Assembly: GCF_003366055.1 (NCBI RefSeq)
Contig: NZ_CP025544.1
Span: forward strand, 413,278-477,277
Direction of reading: 5' to 3'
DNA: 64,000 nt
DNA from: Candidatus Chromulinivorax destructor
GTDB lineage: Bacteria; Babelota; Babeliae; Babelales; Chromulinivoraceae
Notes under the pieces: generated by a model
Databases searched by the model: none
Seen by the model: the letters and a program-made list of their open reading frames with translations, nothing else
What the model was told of the DNA's origin: nothing
Position numbers and translations under genes: made by a program
Shown here: in pieces, positions 16,598-25,751 of the stretch
Numbering within the stretch: position 1 is the stretch's first letter
Layout of the letters: each line of letters starts with the position of its first letter

Positions 16598-17005
16598 AAA
16601 ATGTCATTTAAAAAATTATCAATGATGGTAATGCTTGGATTTATTTTAAATCCCACAGCTACACAAGCTAATAAAAAACACAAGGATAAACCTGCTGAGC
16701 AAGTTTATACTACTCAAGTAAAAGTGATTAATCTAGGTGCTAATCAATATATTGGGCAATTTAATGATCCTAATTACATTCAGCAAAATCCTATCGATAA
16801 AGAGAATCATTATAATTTTTCTTCAGATCATGGTTATTATCTAATGGTATATCATAAAGCTAATACAGATTGTGCCCCTGCATATATGGGACCATCAACT
16901 TGTCCTGCGTATCATACGCCTTCACAAAGTGTAAGACGCGCAGGTAGTGAATTCAAAAAAGATGGAACTGGGATTTGGGATGTTTCTAATAATAGTATTA
17001 GCTAA
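16595..17005 (+). CDS. Small secreted protein C under the shared leader
   Basis: A 136-residue protein with a signal peptide (MKMSFKKLSMMVMLGFILNPTATQA) and a basic start to the mature part (NKKHKDKPAE). The domain then shows a strand (TQVKVINLGANQYIGQF), Tyr/His-rich segments and two Cys (TDCAPAYMG, STCPAY) that could pair. It is not obviously homologous to proteins A and B beyond being exported, yet uses an almost identical promoter and leader, so the three are probably co-expressed. A shared terminator at 17024-17068 separates it from the convergent protease gene. Confidence 0.65.
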   Translation: MKMSFKKLSMMVMLGFILNPTATQANKKHKDKPAEQVYTTQVKVINLGANQYIGQFNDPNYIQQNPIDKENHYNFSSDHGYYLMVYHKANTDCAPAYMGPSTCPAYHTPSQSVRRAGSEFKKDGTGIWDVSNNSIS

Positions 17006-17023
17006 TAACTTAATTTTTTAAAA

Positions 17024-17068
17024 ACAAAAGAGCCCATACAATCATTAAAAATTGCATGGGCTCTTTCT
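17024..17068. terminator. Bidirectional terminator
   Basis: AAAGAGCCCAT / ATGGGCTCTTT stem, extended by TGCAAT-like pairing, between two convergent genes with A/T runs on both sides. Confidence 0.8.
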
Positions 17069-17070
17069 AG

Positions 17071-20000
17071 TTACTCAATATGCGATTGCTTATAAAAAAA
17101 TAACGATACTATCAGCAACATCCCTATTGCTAGCAATGCATGCATTGCAGATCCTGCATACGATGGATACATAATTTCTGGAATGCAATAATTCATAATG
17201 CATGTTAACACCATAGCAATTGGTAATAAAGTCATATCATACTGTAAAATGAGTCTATAAATTATATATAAAGCAATTGCCATGGCTATGCCTTGCAATG
17301 CCATGCCAGATACAGACTGACTTACAAAAAGAGCTTGAAATGAGCAACTAAACAGAATCATAACGACAAGTTGCATCCAGCTTTTTGACAATTGCTTTAC
17401 CAATAAAAACATTACTATTACTAAGGAGGTAAACAAACAATATTGCGTCAGCATTGCTCCACAAAATGATAATGCTGGCAACCATGCCCCAGCATAAGTT
17501 GTATTGCATGATTGTGGCTGCAATGTTATTTGATACTGATCTACATACGAAAAGATACCTGATAAAAACAGTCCAATTGCGCCTGCAATACCCCATGACT
17601 GCAGATATTTTTTTGTTTTACTTTTAATAAAGCCAACAGCTGCAATAGTTAAAAACACCGAAAAGAAAAATATCTGCCAAATGTTGCCTAAAATAATTTG
17701 TAAGAGAACCCGACTTGATTGTTCATAAAAAGGCTCTGCAGTATTAAATGTTCCCACATAGATACAAAAGTTATTAATACTCATAATGGTAACAAGCGTG
17801 CAAACAAATAGAGCTTTATTTCGTAAAATTTTTGTGCCATATAACGAGGTTAATAATTTATTAATCCCAACGATACATGCGATTAAAACAAATAAAATTA
17901 AAATAAAATATAAAGCTATTTTATACATACTCAGATTAATTAAAAATGCTTGATCTGCACGGCTCCAATCTTCTGGAACAAAAATAAATCGACTGTACTC
18001 AGTTACCACATCACCAGAAATAGTAATTTGTATACGAGCTTGCCCTTCTTGATTAAAATCAAAAAATTCAAGGTCTTGCACAACAATAGTCCAATCTCGA
18101 CGATGCTCTAATTTTTTACTTACCACAGAAATCAACTCAACATTTTGTTTATCAAGTAAAAATCGATCTTGAATGTAAGCATACGCAATATCCAATGCTT
18201 TTTCTTCTGAAATATCAGCACCAGTATGATGCTCGGGGATATAATGTTGCAAGCCAATAACTTCTGGGCAAATTTCATCAATTTCTACATCTTGTGTGCA
18301 ATAAGCATTTGCAACATAAGCTCTTAATTCTTGGCAACGTTCTTCAACAGGACGACTAAATTGAACAAAACGAACAAGCCATGTCACCCCTTGCAAATAT
18401 GAACATTGCATATCTTGGCACACTTCCTTACCATACACCTGCCATATAAAACGATGCTGACTATTCATCGTCTGATCTTGAACTGTTGCAATAGCATTAA
18501 AATTAGATAGAACATCGATATGATACTCTTTTTCTAATGCTTTTGCTGCACATGCTATAGCTTGTGCTTTGGTAACCTGTAATACACCTACATCTGATCG
18601 ATTATGATCAGTCATAAACCACAAACAACTCCCAATCACACCCAAAAATAATGCTATAATAAGATTTCTTGCTGGGATTTTAGATCCAATTTTGCGAGGC
18701 TCTGGTTGCACCGGAATATATTCTGCTGTATGAAATGCCTCATTATACAATTCAACAGGAGCTGTCTGTAATTTTTTGTTATACAAAAACAGCGCACAGA
18801 CAGTCCACAGGGGAAGCCCAATTAAAAAGACAACCATGACTTTTGAAAACAGAAGCGTTGATGAAAATACCGGCAGAGCAAAAAGAATTGCATCATATAC
18901 AAAATGACACAACGCTCCTGGAATCAAACCAAATTTGCAGTATAAAAAACCAAAACCAAATGAAGGAATTATCAATTCTACAAGACGAGCAAAAAATGGT
19001 TGGTTTGGATAATTTGCATGGCAAGCTCCAAAAACTAATGCTTGCAGCATAAACATAACCGCAAACCATACTTTTTTATGCTTACTTTTTTGTATTACAA
19101 GAGCAATCATCGCAAGTGGCAATGCACGAAATAAAACTTCTTCGGTAAAGCCAGCTCGAATCGAGATGCTAATCGGTCCAAACCATGGTAAATATGAAGC
19201 TACAACATTTGGGTCTGCCATACTTGATGCTGGCGACCACCATGCTAAATAATGATCTGTCAGATAGCTATACAATATTTCATAGCCAAACATACATGGA
19301 GTACACAAGTATGCAATCAAAACTTGATTAAAAAGTTCTTGTGATGTTATAACGGGCCACTGCAATGATGAGAAAAATTGAATATGATGCTTGTAAATAA
19401 GTCTGCCTGCAGCTTCAGCAACAACAAGCCCTACAAAAACAAAGCTGAGTAAAACAAAAAATTCTAAAAAAATACCAAAACATTTCATCATGATAAATGT
19501 TGATGTTGCTTGAATGGTGTTATAAGAGTTCCACCAGAGCTGATATTCATTCAAGCCGCTAAAAAATTCAAGAATTGCGACACAAAAAGAAGTTAAAAAA
19601 GCTGCTTTTGCAAACAAGTAATTACGACGATATAAATATATCATCCCAAAAAGAGCTAATATAAAGAGATATACTAACTTAAAAATAAAAGTTCCAAAAT
19701 GTGCTAATAGTTCATTTGCTGAACGCATTTCTTTATAACGACGTAAGAATTCATCTGGAATTTTTACACTTGGTTCACATTGAGTTAGCACGTCACCACA
19801 AACAACTGCTGTAAATCGATATAATCCTTTCCCAATGGTCAAATCAGTACGCTCATATACAAAAGAATGATCAACTCTTCCCGTATCTTGTTTTTCAGAA
19901 TTGTATTCAACTAAAGCATACCTATCAAATTTTGGACACCACAATGATATATTTTTTTCAACAAGAGCCATCGCTTGCTCTTTTGATAGCGTATTTCCTT

Positions 20001-20415
20001 GAGATTTTTCTGATATTTTTTGATAAAATCCTATTTTTTCACCTTCAGGACTAAATAAGACTTTCATTTCAACAATTTCATGTTCTTTAAAAAATCTTAC
20101 TTGCCATTGATATGGATAATATGCCCCAGATTGAAACATTTGAATAAAAGCATCTTTTCCACCAGCTTCAAGCTCTATAAAACTTTGTAAATTTGCATCA
20201 GATGCAAACTGTACTGATGTTTGATATCCTGTCATATTCCAGTCTAAATCAGATGCAATCTTATGAGCGCTTGCAACAACCTGATCTTTATCAGCAGTAA
20301 TTGAAAGCTGTACAATAGGCGCCACGACATCAAAATATTTATATGACAATGCAGCCGATAACGCTGATAAAAAAACAAAACAAAACCAAAAAACATGTCG
20401 TCTATTTATTACCAT
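17071..20415 (-). CDS. Giant duplicated CPBP-family intramembrane metalloprotease
   Basis: About 1114 residues from the ATG at 20415 (AAGGTTGTGG upstream; an in-frame start at 20475 adds 20 residues). The N-terminal signal anchor is followed by a ~200-residue extracytoplasmic PepSY-like region (LSKEQAMALVEKN...), then many membrane segments with the CPBP/CAAX-protease motifs: EEVLFR (E425, E426, R430), FGACH (H466) and HFVYD (H504). The second half repeats the plan: an extracytoplasmic region (VTKAQAIACAAKALE, ISEEKALDIAYAYI), then membrane helices, but with no EExxxR or paired His. So one active and one dead module are fused. CPBP members process prenylated proteins or small peptides; the substrate here is unknown. 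Confidence 0.8.
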   Translation of the reverse strand: MVINRRHVFWFCFVFLSALSAALSYKYFDVVAPIVQLSITADKDQVVASAHKIASDLDWNMTGYQTSVQFASDANLQSFIELEAGGKDAFIQMFQSGAYYPYQWQVRFFKEHEIVEMKVLFSPEGEKIGFYQKISEKSQGNTLSKEQAMALVEKNISLWCPKFDRYALVEYNSEKQDTGRVDHSFVYERTDLTIGKGLYRFTAVVCGDVLTQCEPSVKIPDEFLRRYKEMRSANELLAHFGTFIFKLVYLFILALFGMIYLYRRNYLFAKAAFLTSFCVAILEFFSGLNEYQLWWNSYNTIQATSTFIMMKCFGIFLEFFVLLSFVFVGLVVAEAAGRLIYKHHIQFFSSLQWPVITSQELFNQVLIAYLCTPCMFGYEILYSYLTDHYLAWWSPASSMADPNVVASYLPWFGPISISIRAGFTEEVLFRALPLAMIALVIQKSKHKKVWFAVMFMLQALVFGACHANYPNQPFFARLVELIIPSFGFGFLYCKFGLIPGALCHFVYDAILFALPVFSSTLLFSKVMVVFLIGLPLWTVCALFLYNKKLQTAPVELYNEAFHTAEYIPVQPEPRKIGSKIPARNLIIALFLGVIGSCLWFMTDHNRSDVGVLQVTKAQAIACAAKALEKEYHIDVLSNFNAIATVQDQTMNSQHRFIWQVYGKEVCQDMQCSYLQGVTWLVRFVQFSRPVEERCQELRAYVANAYCTQDVEIDEICPEVIGLQHYIPEHHTGADISEEKALDIAYAYIQDRFLLDKQNVELISVVSKKLEHRRDWTIVVQDLEFFDFNQEGQARIQITISGDVVTEYSRFIFVPEDWSRADQAFLINLSMYKIALYFILILFVLIACIVGINKLLTSLYGTKILRNKALFVCTLVTIMSINNFCIYVGTFNTAEPFYEQSSRVLLQIILGNIWQIFFFSVFLTIAAVGFIKSKTKKYLQSWGIAGAIGLFLSGIFSYVDQYQITLQPQSCNTTYAGAWLPALSFCGAMLTQYCLFTSLVIVMFLLVKQLSKSWMQLVVMILFSCSFQALFVSQSVSGMALQGIAMAIALYIIYRLILQYDMTLLPIAMVLTCIMNYCIPEIMYPSYAGSAMHALLAIGMLLIVSLFFYKQSHIE

Positions 20416-20512
20416 TCCACAACCTTTTTTAATGAAAAATACTATGTCAGATAGGGTAACAAATTCAACGAGCATTTCAATCTATTGAACAAATGATTCA
20501 TAGAGTTAGCAG

Positions 20513-20594
20513 GCTAAGCTGTATGAACCAAATTTACATGTGGATACAAACCTACGATGTCGCTTCGCTTACCTCCGGAAATATTTGTGGCGAA
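20513..20594 (+). repeat. Dispersed repeat, half copy (left part)
   Basis: AAGCTGTATGAACCAAATTTACATGTGGATAC, then CCTACGATGTCGCTTCGCTTACCTCCGGAAATATTTGTGGCG; matches the left ~80 bases of the full element and stops at the central G/C-rich block. Confidence 0.65.
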
Positions 20595-20609
20595 TGTTTA
20601 AAAAACATA

Positions 20610-20646
20610 AAAAAATAAGCTGACATGAAAATCAGCTTATTTTTTA
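20610..20646. terminator. Terminator of the gene ending at 20669
   Basis: AATAAGCTGA / TCAGCTTATT stem with A and T runs on the two sides. Confidence 0.75.
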
Positions 20647-20668
20647 CAAATCATATAAAATAAAAATT

Positions 20669-21886
20669 TTATTTTAAAATTTTAGAAACTTTTTGAGAAA
20701 CTCCGTATATTTGCGCAGGAAAAGAAGTTCTTCCTAATTTTTGCAAATCATCTTTAAAATAATTATCTAATTGCTCGGTAAGTTCAACAAAGATAATTTT
20801 ATTTTCATCTGATAGAAATTTTTTCCCCATGAGCATAGCGTCATTAAAAATATCTACCGGAATATTAAATTGTTTTTGATGTTTAAATCTTTTATCAGCA
20901 GTACCATCTTGTTTTAATTGAGCAAAAGCGCCAAGATAAATTTCATTATTTTCATCTATTATTTTATCATCAACTACTAGTAGTGGAAACTGTGTTAAAT
21001 ATAGTAAAGGATTTGCAGGATCTTGGTATGATCCACAATACCTATTTTCACCAACTTTACTAATTTTAAAACGTCTATCATCTGGACTTTTTGCAACAGT
21101 TACTCCATGTTTTAAATCATCTAAAATAGATAACTCCGTGATATCTGCTCGCAAAGTTTTTGAAATTTTTCCTGAAACAGATACACCTACTGTTTCATTG
21201 TCTTGGCCGACAAAAACCATTTCATCTTCTTCTATCAAATTTTCAGAATAATAATTAAATAAAACATGCCCACCACTAATACTTTTTAATGATTTGTCTT
21301 CATCATAAGAACATGTAGGATTCATAATATGGTGAAGATCAATAGCTGCACATCCTTTGACTTCAGGAGAAGAAAGAACCGACGCACATTTTGAAGCAAT
21401 TTGCGCTACTACTGAAGATGATTTCATTTCAGAAGCAACTATATTATTTTTTTCAACTATTGTGCTATTTTGATTCTCTTGTTTTTCTAAAATTATTTCA
21501 TCGCATGCTCTTTCAATGCTATTGCGTGCCAATGTTCGTTTTTTTTTCTCAGGAGTATATATCTTCATATAATCAAATGTGCGTTCAAAAAGCTTCATCT
21601 CAACTTTATTTACAGAGTTCAATAGTCTTTTTTTAAATAAATTTTCAATTATTTCAGCACTTTCTAAATTATTTTCATGATCTTTTTTTTCTTTATAAAG
21701 CTTTGTCATTGCATCTTTTTCAGCAGAACTCTTTGCGCGTTTTCTATTTTTAAATTCAGGAGTAATAAAATCTACAGGTGCATAAGATTCTATGTCAGGT
21801 AAATCAGATGCAAGAGCAAAAGGTGCACGAACAAAACTTACTATTAAAAAAGCATAGAAAAAAGATTGCTTGTTAAAAAAAATCAT
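20669..21886 (-). CDS. Large secreted protein of unknown function (~405 aa)
   Basis: The ATG at 21886 gives a signal peptide (MIFFNKQSFFYAFLIVSFVRAPFALAS); a TTG at 21901 would add five residues. Residues ~30-130 are highly charged and helical (FKNRKRAKSSAEKDAMTKLYKEKKDHENN), likely coiled or extended. The C-terminal half alternates strands and loops (GHVLFNYYSENLIEEDEMVFVG, GENRYCGSYQDPANPLLYLTQFPLLVV), suggesting a globular domain. I do not recognise a family. It is a single gene ending at a hairpin, divergent from the dciA-like/murG pair. Confidence 0.6.
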   Translation of the reverse strand: MIFFNKQSFFYAFLIVSFVRAPFALASDLPDIESYAPVDFITPEFKNRKRAKSSAEKDAMTKLYKEKKDHENNLESAEIIENLFKKRLLNSVNKVEMKLFERTFDYMKIYTPEKKKRTLARNSIERACDEIILEKQENQNSTIVEKNNIVASEMKSSSVVAQIASKCASVLSSPEVKGCAAIDLHHIMNPTCSYDEDKSLKSISGGHVLFNYYSENLIEEDEMVFVGQDNETVGVSVSGKISKTLRADITELSILDDLKHGVTVAKSPDDRRFKISKVGENRYCGSYQDPANPLLYLTQFPLLVVDDKIIDENNEIYLGAFAQLKQDGTADKRFKHQKQFNIPVDIFNDAMLMGKKFLSDENKIIFVELTEQLDNYFKDDLQKLGRTSFPAQIYGVSQKVSKILK

Positions 21887-22098
21887 ATAATTACATACCA
21901 ATTATTAAAACGACAAATAGAATTATCTCTAAAATTATAGCTCTTTACACAAAAGACTCAAGATCTTGATACAAAATTCATTATGAAATTGATACAATTC
22001 ACTCATGAAAATATTTTTGAAGTCTATTTCAAAAATAAAATAGATCTTTTTTATAAAATAACTCAAACTAAAAGAGTAACTCTTAAAAAAGGTATCAA

Positions 22099-22527
22099 GT
22101 GGAAAACGTTAAAAATATTTTAGATTCATTACTGCAACCAAGCATTCATAACGAAGCTTGGAAACTTAATTTAATCAAAAACTGGCCGACAATCATCGGA
22201 TCTCTTCACGAAAAAGTATCATTACAAAAAATACATGCAACGTCAGTTGTCCTTGGAGTACATGATTCAAGCTGGATACAAGAACTCTATTTGCTTTCAA
22301 AAATTATTTTAAAAAAAATAAACAGCAATCTGGACTCACCACGAATTGTAACCCTTCGGTTTCAATGTATAGAAAAAAAAGAGACAATTGTTAAAAAAAA
22401 GCCTGTAATTTTTTCTATTAAAAAGAAAAGAGACTTACAACCTCAAGAATCAAAAGCTTTATCAAAAATCAATGATCCGCAATTGTCTTCTGCTTTACAA
22501 GGATTTTTACAACGATGCCTTCAATAA
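22099..22527 (+). CDS. DUF721/DciA-like protein
   Basis: A 142-residue protein with the DUF721 core: W-P-T-I-I-G, a strand-rich middle with VVLGVHDSSWIQELYLL, then ILKKINSN and a final VTLRFQC strand. DciA, the characterised member, loads the replicative helicase in bacteria lacking DnaC/DnaI; other members are uncharacterised. The C-terminal tail is basic and low-complexity, then helical. The start is GTG with AAAAAAGG in front. Its end overlaps murG by 13 bases, so the pair is one transcript. Confidence 0.7.
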   Translation: MENVKNILDSLLQPSIHNEAWKLNLIKNWPTIIGSLHEKVSLQKIHATSVVLGVHDSSWIQELYLLSKIILKKINSNLDSPRIVTLRFQCIEKKETIVKKKPVIFSIKKKRDLQPQESKALSKINDPQLSSALQGFLQRCLQ

Positions 22528-23546
22528 CAACTGCTTTGTTAACACTCTGTTTTGTTGCAGGAAAATCTGGTGGACACATGCTTCCTTGCATAACTCAAGC
22601 AGAAAAAATACTTTACGCGCAGCCTACAAGTAAAATCTATCTTTTTTCATCAGGAACAGATCTTGATAGTAAAATTATGGATAAACATCAAAAAATAGAA
22701 CACTATATACCAGCATGTTTAGATAGCATTCCCTATAAAACACCCTGGCTTTTTCCACAGTTTATATACAATCTTGCAGCTTACTTTCTTAACTCAATAT
22801 ATAAACTATCAATAATCAAACCTAAAAAAATTATCAGCTTTGGTGGCCTTAATTCAATTCCGGTCTGCCTTGCAGGAAAATTACTTGGCATTCCCTTTGA
22901 TGTCTATGAGCTCAATGTAGAACCCGGTCAATCAATTAAATTTTTATCATGCTTTACCGATACCATTCATATCTGCTTTTCTCAAACAGCTCAATATTTT
23001 CAACATAAACAATGTGTTGTAACGCCCTATCCAATTCGATTTAATCAAGAAGATCGAATTTATAACAAAGAAGAACTTTTAAAAAAATTCAACCTTTCTT
23101 GCGATAAAAAAACGATTGTCATTCTTGGTGGTTCGCAAGGCTCAGTCTTTATTAATCAAGCAATTAAAAGCTGTATGATGAATAAAAATCTTGCCCAGAA
23201 AGTACAAATTATTCACCAAACAGGCATGCATGATCAAGATGGCTATAAAGAATTTTATGAAAAAAACAACATTCCAGCAGTCGTCTTTGCCTACAATGAA
23301 CAGCTGCAAAATGTATACAATCTTGCAGACCTTGTAATTTGCCGAGCAGGTGCTGGTACACTATTTGAAGTGAATTTTTTTGGTAAACGTTGTATTATTA
23401 TTCCTCTGCAAACAGATCTCAACGATCACCAATTACAAAATGCTTACGCAATGCAAAACATGCACCCTGAAAGTTTTGATGTCGTCTTACAAAATGACAA
23501 CATCAAAACTCTTGAACAGGCAATCATATCATCACTAGACTTATAA
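22515..23546 (+). CDS. murG: MurG-like UDP-GlcNAc transferase (lipid II synthesis)
   Basis: A 343-residue GT-B glycosyltransferase with the MurG plan: N-terminal glycine loop KSGGHMLP (usual GGTGGHxxP), second acceptor-side FGGLNSIPVCLAGKLLGIP, GGSQGS at the start of the donor domain, and the donor-site CRAGAGTLFE followed by IPLQTDLNDHQ. MurG adds GlcNAc to lipid I at the inner face of the membrane. The first Gly of the N-terminal loop is changed (AGKSGGH), a small deviation. It is translationally coupled to the DUF721 gene and convergent with the gene ending at 23541 (6-base overlap). Confidence 0.85.
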   Translation: MPSITTALLTLCFVAGKSGGHMLPCITQAEKILYAQPTSKIYLFSSGTDLDSKIMDKHQKIEHYIPACLDSIPYKTPWLFPQFIYNLAAYFLNSIYKLSIIKPKKIISFGGLNSIPVCLAGKLLGIPFDVYELNVEPGQSIKFLSCFTDTIHICFSQTAQYFQHKQCVVTPYPIRFNQEDRIYNKEELLKKFNLSCDKKTIVILGGSQGSVFINQAIKSCMMNKNLAQKVQIIHQTGMHDQDGYKEFYEKNNIPAVVFAYNEQLQNVYNLADLVICRAGAGTLFEVNFFGKRCIIIPLQTDLNDHQLQNAYAMQNMHPESFDVVLQNDNIKTLEQAIISSLDL

Positions 23547-25610
23547 CTGATCTACTGGAGTTAATGCTATTGGAGTTGGCATTTTATCAGGCTGATTCTT
23601 ACCAAAATCATACACATACTGATTTGTCACTGTTGATAATTTCATAGGTGGATACTTTAAACTCATTGGTCCTTGTAGCAATAAATTGAGTTGATTTTTT
23701 CCATAATCAGTTAAACTTCCTTTTGCATCTACAACATTGGCATTACCATATTTCAAAAGATAATCCTGAACTTGTTTTGAAACATCTTTTACGTTGCCAA
23801 GATAATTTTGCAACCAATCAACCACAGCAGCACTTAAAATCTTTTGAATATCTTCAGAACTTTTTGATCCTGGTAATTTTGAAGTATCAACAGAACCAGA
23901 TAATAACTGAGCAAGATTACTCGCATTAACAACAAGTGATGGTAATACGTAATAAAAATTACCTACCCCAACTCCCTTTGCAGTAAAAGCATCCAAACCA
24001 AGAATATAACCGTAGACATCTAGCACAGGATCTTGAATAACACCTGTTGCTGATGATAGCTTACCTGCTAGTACTGCAGCTTGCTGATTTGTTGTAATAC
24101 CTGTTGTTGCAGGCGTTGTTGTTGATTTTGCTGAAGAAGATTGGCTTGATGAAGCTAAATTCTTAACTTGAGCCTGATACGTAACAATTTGATCTTTACT
24201 TACAGTTTTTCCAATGCCATCTTGAACAATTTTTTTTGCTGCCGCATCATCTGTCGTTGCAACACCGATAAAATAAACGTTAGGATCTTGTTTTGAAATA
24301 TTAGGAGCAATAATGCCCTGTGATATAAATTTACTCAAATCTACTTTTGAAATAACAACAGGAACTGTACTTAACGATGCTGCCCAAATTTGTTTTTTTA
24401 CTACTTGTCGAACAAACTGTTTTGCTTTGACATCATCTGCCGTTGCAACATAGATAAAATAAACATACTGATCAGCTTGCGATAGGCATGGTCGAATCAA
24501 ATTCCATGATACAGCTTTTCCTATTTCTACTTTTGAAATAATAAGAGAGTCAGCACCCTGATAGGCAACCCATACTTGTCCTGGTAAATCAACAAAACCA
24601 TCTCCTACTGGTGACTGAGCAACTGACTTATACCAAAATGTTGATGGGCAGGGAGTAAGGTCTCTTACTTTTTCAGAAACAAGCTGATCATAGGTACCTG
24701 GGGTTAATCCCTGAATACACAAATTAGGTCCTTGACCATCATCATAAAGCTCAATGGTATAGTTACAACCATTAAACCCATCTGATGGTAATAATAAATC
24801 CTTAAAAGGCACATATTTTTTAGCCGCAGTATTATATAACGCATAAGAAAGTTTATTAGGACGTAAAGAAAACATTGGCGAAGATGCACCAGAAGAATCT
24901 GTCTGCATTGGTACATTTAATGTATTATATGAATTTGCTTCAAGTGTAAATGTATAAGGCGTTGTGCCATAGTTTAAGCTGACTTGCGCGTTATTGTTTG
25001 TTGTATTACAAAGCGTAATTGAAGATAACACTGAGCCAACTTCAATTGAACCCTTGTCTGCTCCTTGCGCTGAAGGATTTGCATATCCCATCACTTCAAC
25101 TTGCGGGATATGAACTATCTTGCCTTTAGAATATTTTTTTGCTGTATAGACATGATAATAGTAAGTATTTGGATCTTTCTGTTTGAAAGGGAGCTGAGTT
25201 AATGACTGGGAATAGATTGGTGATTTTTCTGCAGGAGAACTATCAGATATATACATATTATAATAATAATTAGCACCAATATATGAAGCTTTTGTATAAG
25301 GCCCAGCTGCTATGTTTAAAATAGATGGTAACGTATTTTTACCATACATACCACGATCACTTGCAAAAGAAGCACCCATAAAAGTTGCCATACCTTTTTG
25401 CGCAACATAGATGTCAACGCTTGCATCGCTGATAACCTCAAAACTATAAATAAATCCATCTGCAGCAGCTCCAAAAGATCGAGCCATGTTATTCCAAAAA
25501 CTTGGTGATCCAATAGATTTAGCAAGAGACACCAAGCCATCTGAAGCCGATATATTTGCAGCCAAACAAAAAACAAGAACACTTGTTATACTATATATAT
25601 TTTTTTTCAT
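23541..25610 (-). CDS. Large secreted protein with internal repeats, unknown function
   Basis: A 689-residue protein with a signal peptide (MKKNIYSITSVLVFCLAANISAS) and AAAGG before the ATG. The N-terminal half is strand-rich, with Tyr/Asn-rich loops. Two clearly related ~70-residue units lie in the middle: one contains YVYFIYVATADDVKAKQFV, the next VYFIGVATTDDAAAKKIV, each introduced by an ISKV segment, and a similar YYYHVYTAKKYSKGKIVHI near residue 150 may be a third, diverged unit. A Ser/Thr linker (SSSQSSSAKSTTTPATTG) separates them from a helical C-terminus. No family recognised; a surface or exported binding protein is plausible. Confidence 0.65.
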   Translation of the reverse strand: MKKNIYSITSVLVFCLAANISASDGLVSLAKSIGSPSFWNNMARSFGAAADGFIYSFEVISDASVDIYVAQKGMATFMGASFASDRGMYGKNTLPSILNIAAGPYTKASYIGANYYYNMYISDSSPAEKSPIYSQSLTQLPFKQKDPNTYYYHVYTAKKYSKGKIVHIPQVEVMGYANPSAQGADKGSIEVGSVLSSITLCNTTNNNAQVSLNYGTTPYTFTLEANSYNTLNVPMQTDSSGASSPMFSLRPNKLSYALYNTAAKKYVPFKDLLLPSDGFNGCNYTIELYDDGQGPNLCIQGLTPGTYDQLVSEKVRDLTPCPSTFWYKSVAQSPVGDGFVDLPGQVWVAYQGADSLIISKVEIGKAVSWNLIRPCLSQADQYVYFIYVATADDVKAKQFVRQVVKKQIWAASLSTVPVVISKVDLSKFISQGIIAPNISKQDPNVYFIGVATTDDAAAKKIVQDGIGKTVSKDQIVTYQAQVKNLASSSQSSSAKSTTTPATTGITTNQQAAVLAGKLSSATGVIQDPVLDVYGYILGLDAFTAKGVGVGNFYYVLPSLVVNASNLAQLLSGSVDTSKLPGSKSSEDIQKILSAAVVDWLQNYLGNVKDVSKQVQDYLLKYGNANVVDAKGSLTDYGKNQLNLLLQGPMSLKYPPMKLSTVTNQYVYDFGKNQPDKMPTPIALTPVDQL

Positions 25611-25751
25611 GAAATACCTTTTTAAAAAATTGGCAGTAACTACTCATCTGTAATTTTTCAAACCTACACTTTTTAGATAAAAATAGTGCAGTCAGATAAA
25701 ATTATAGTTTGAGTTTTTACAATTTAGACCATGATAAAAAAAATAAATATA

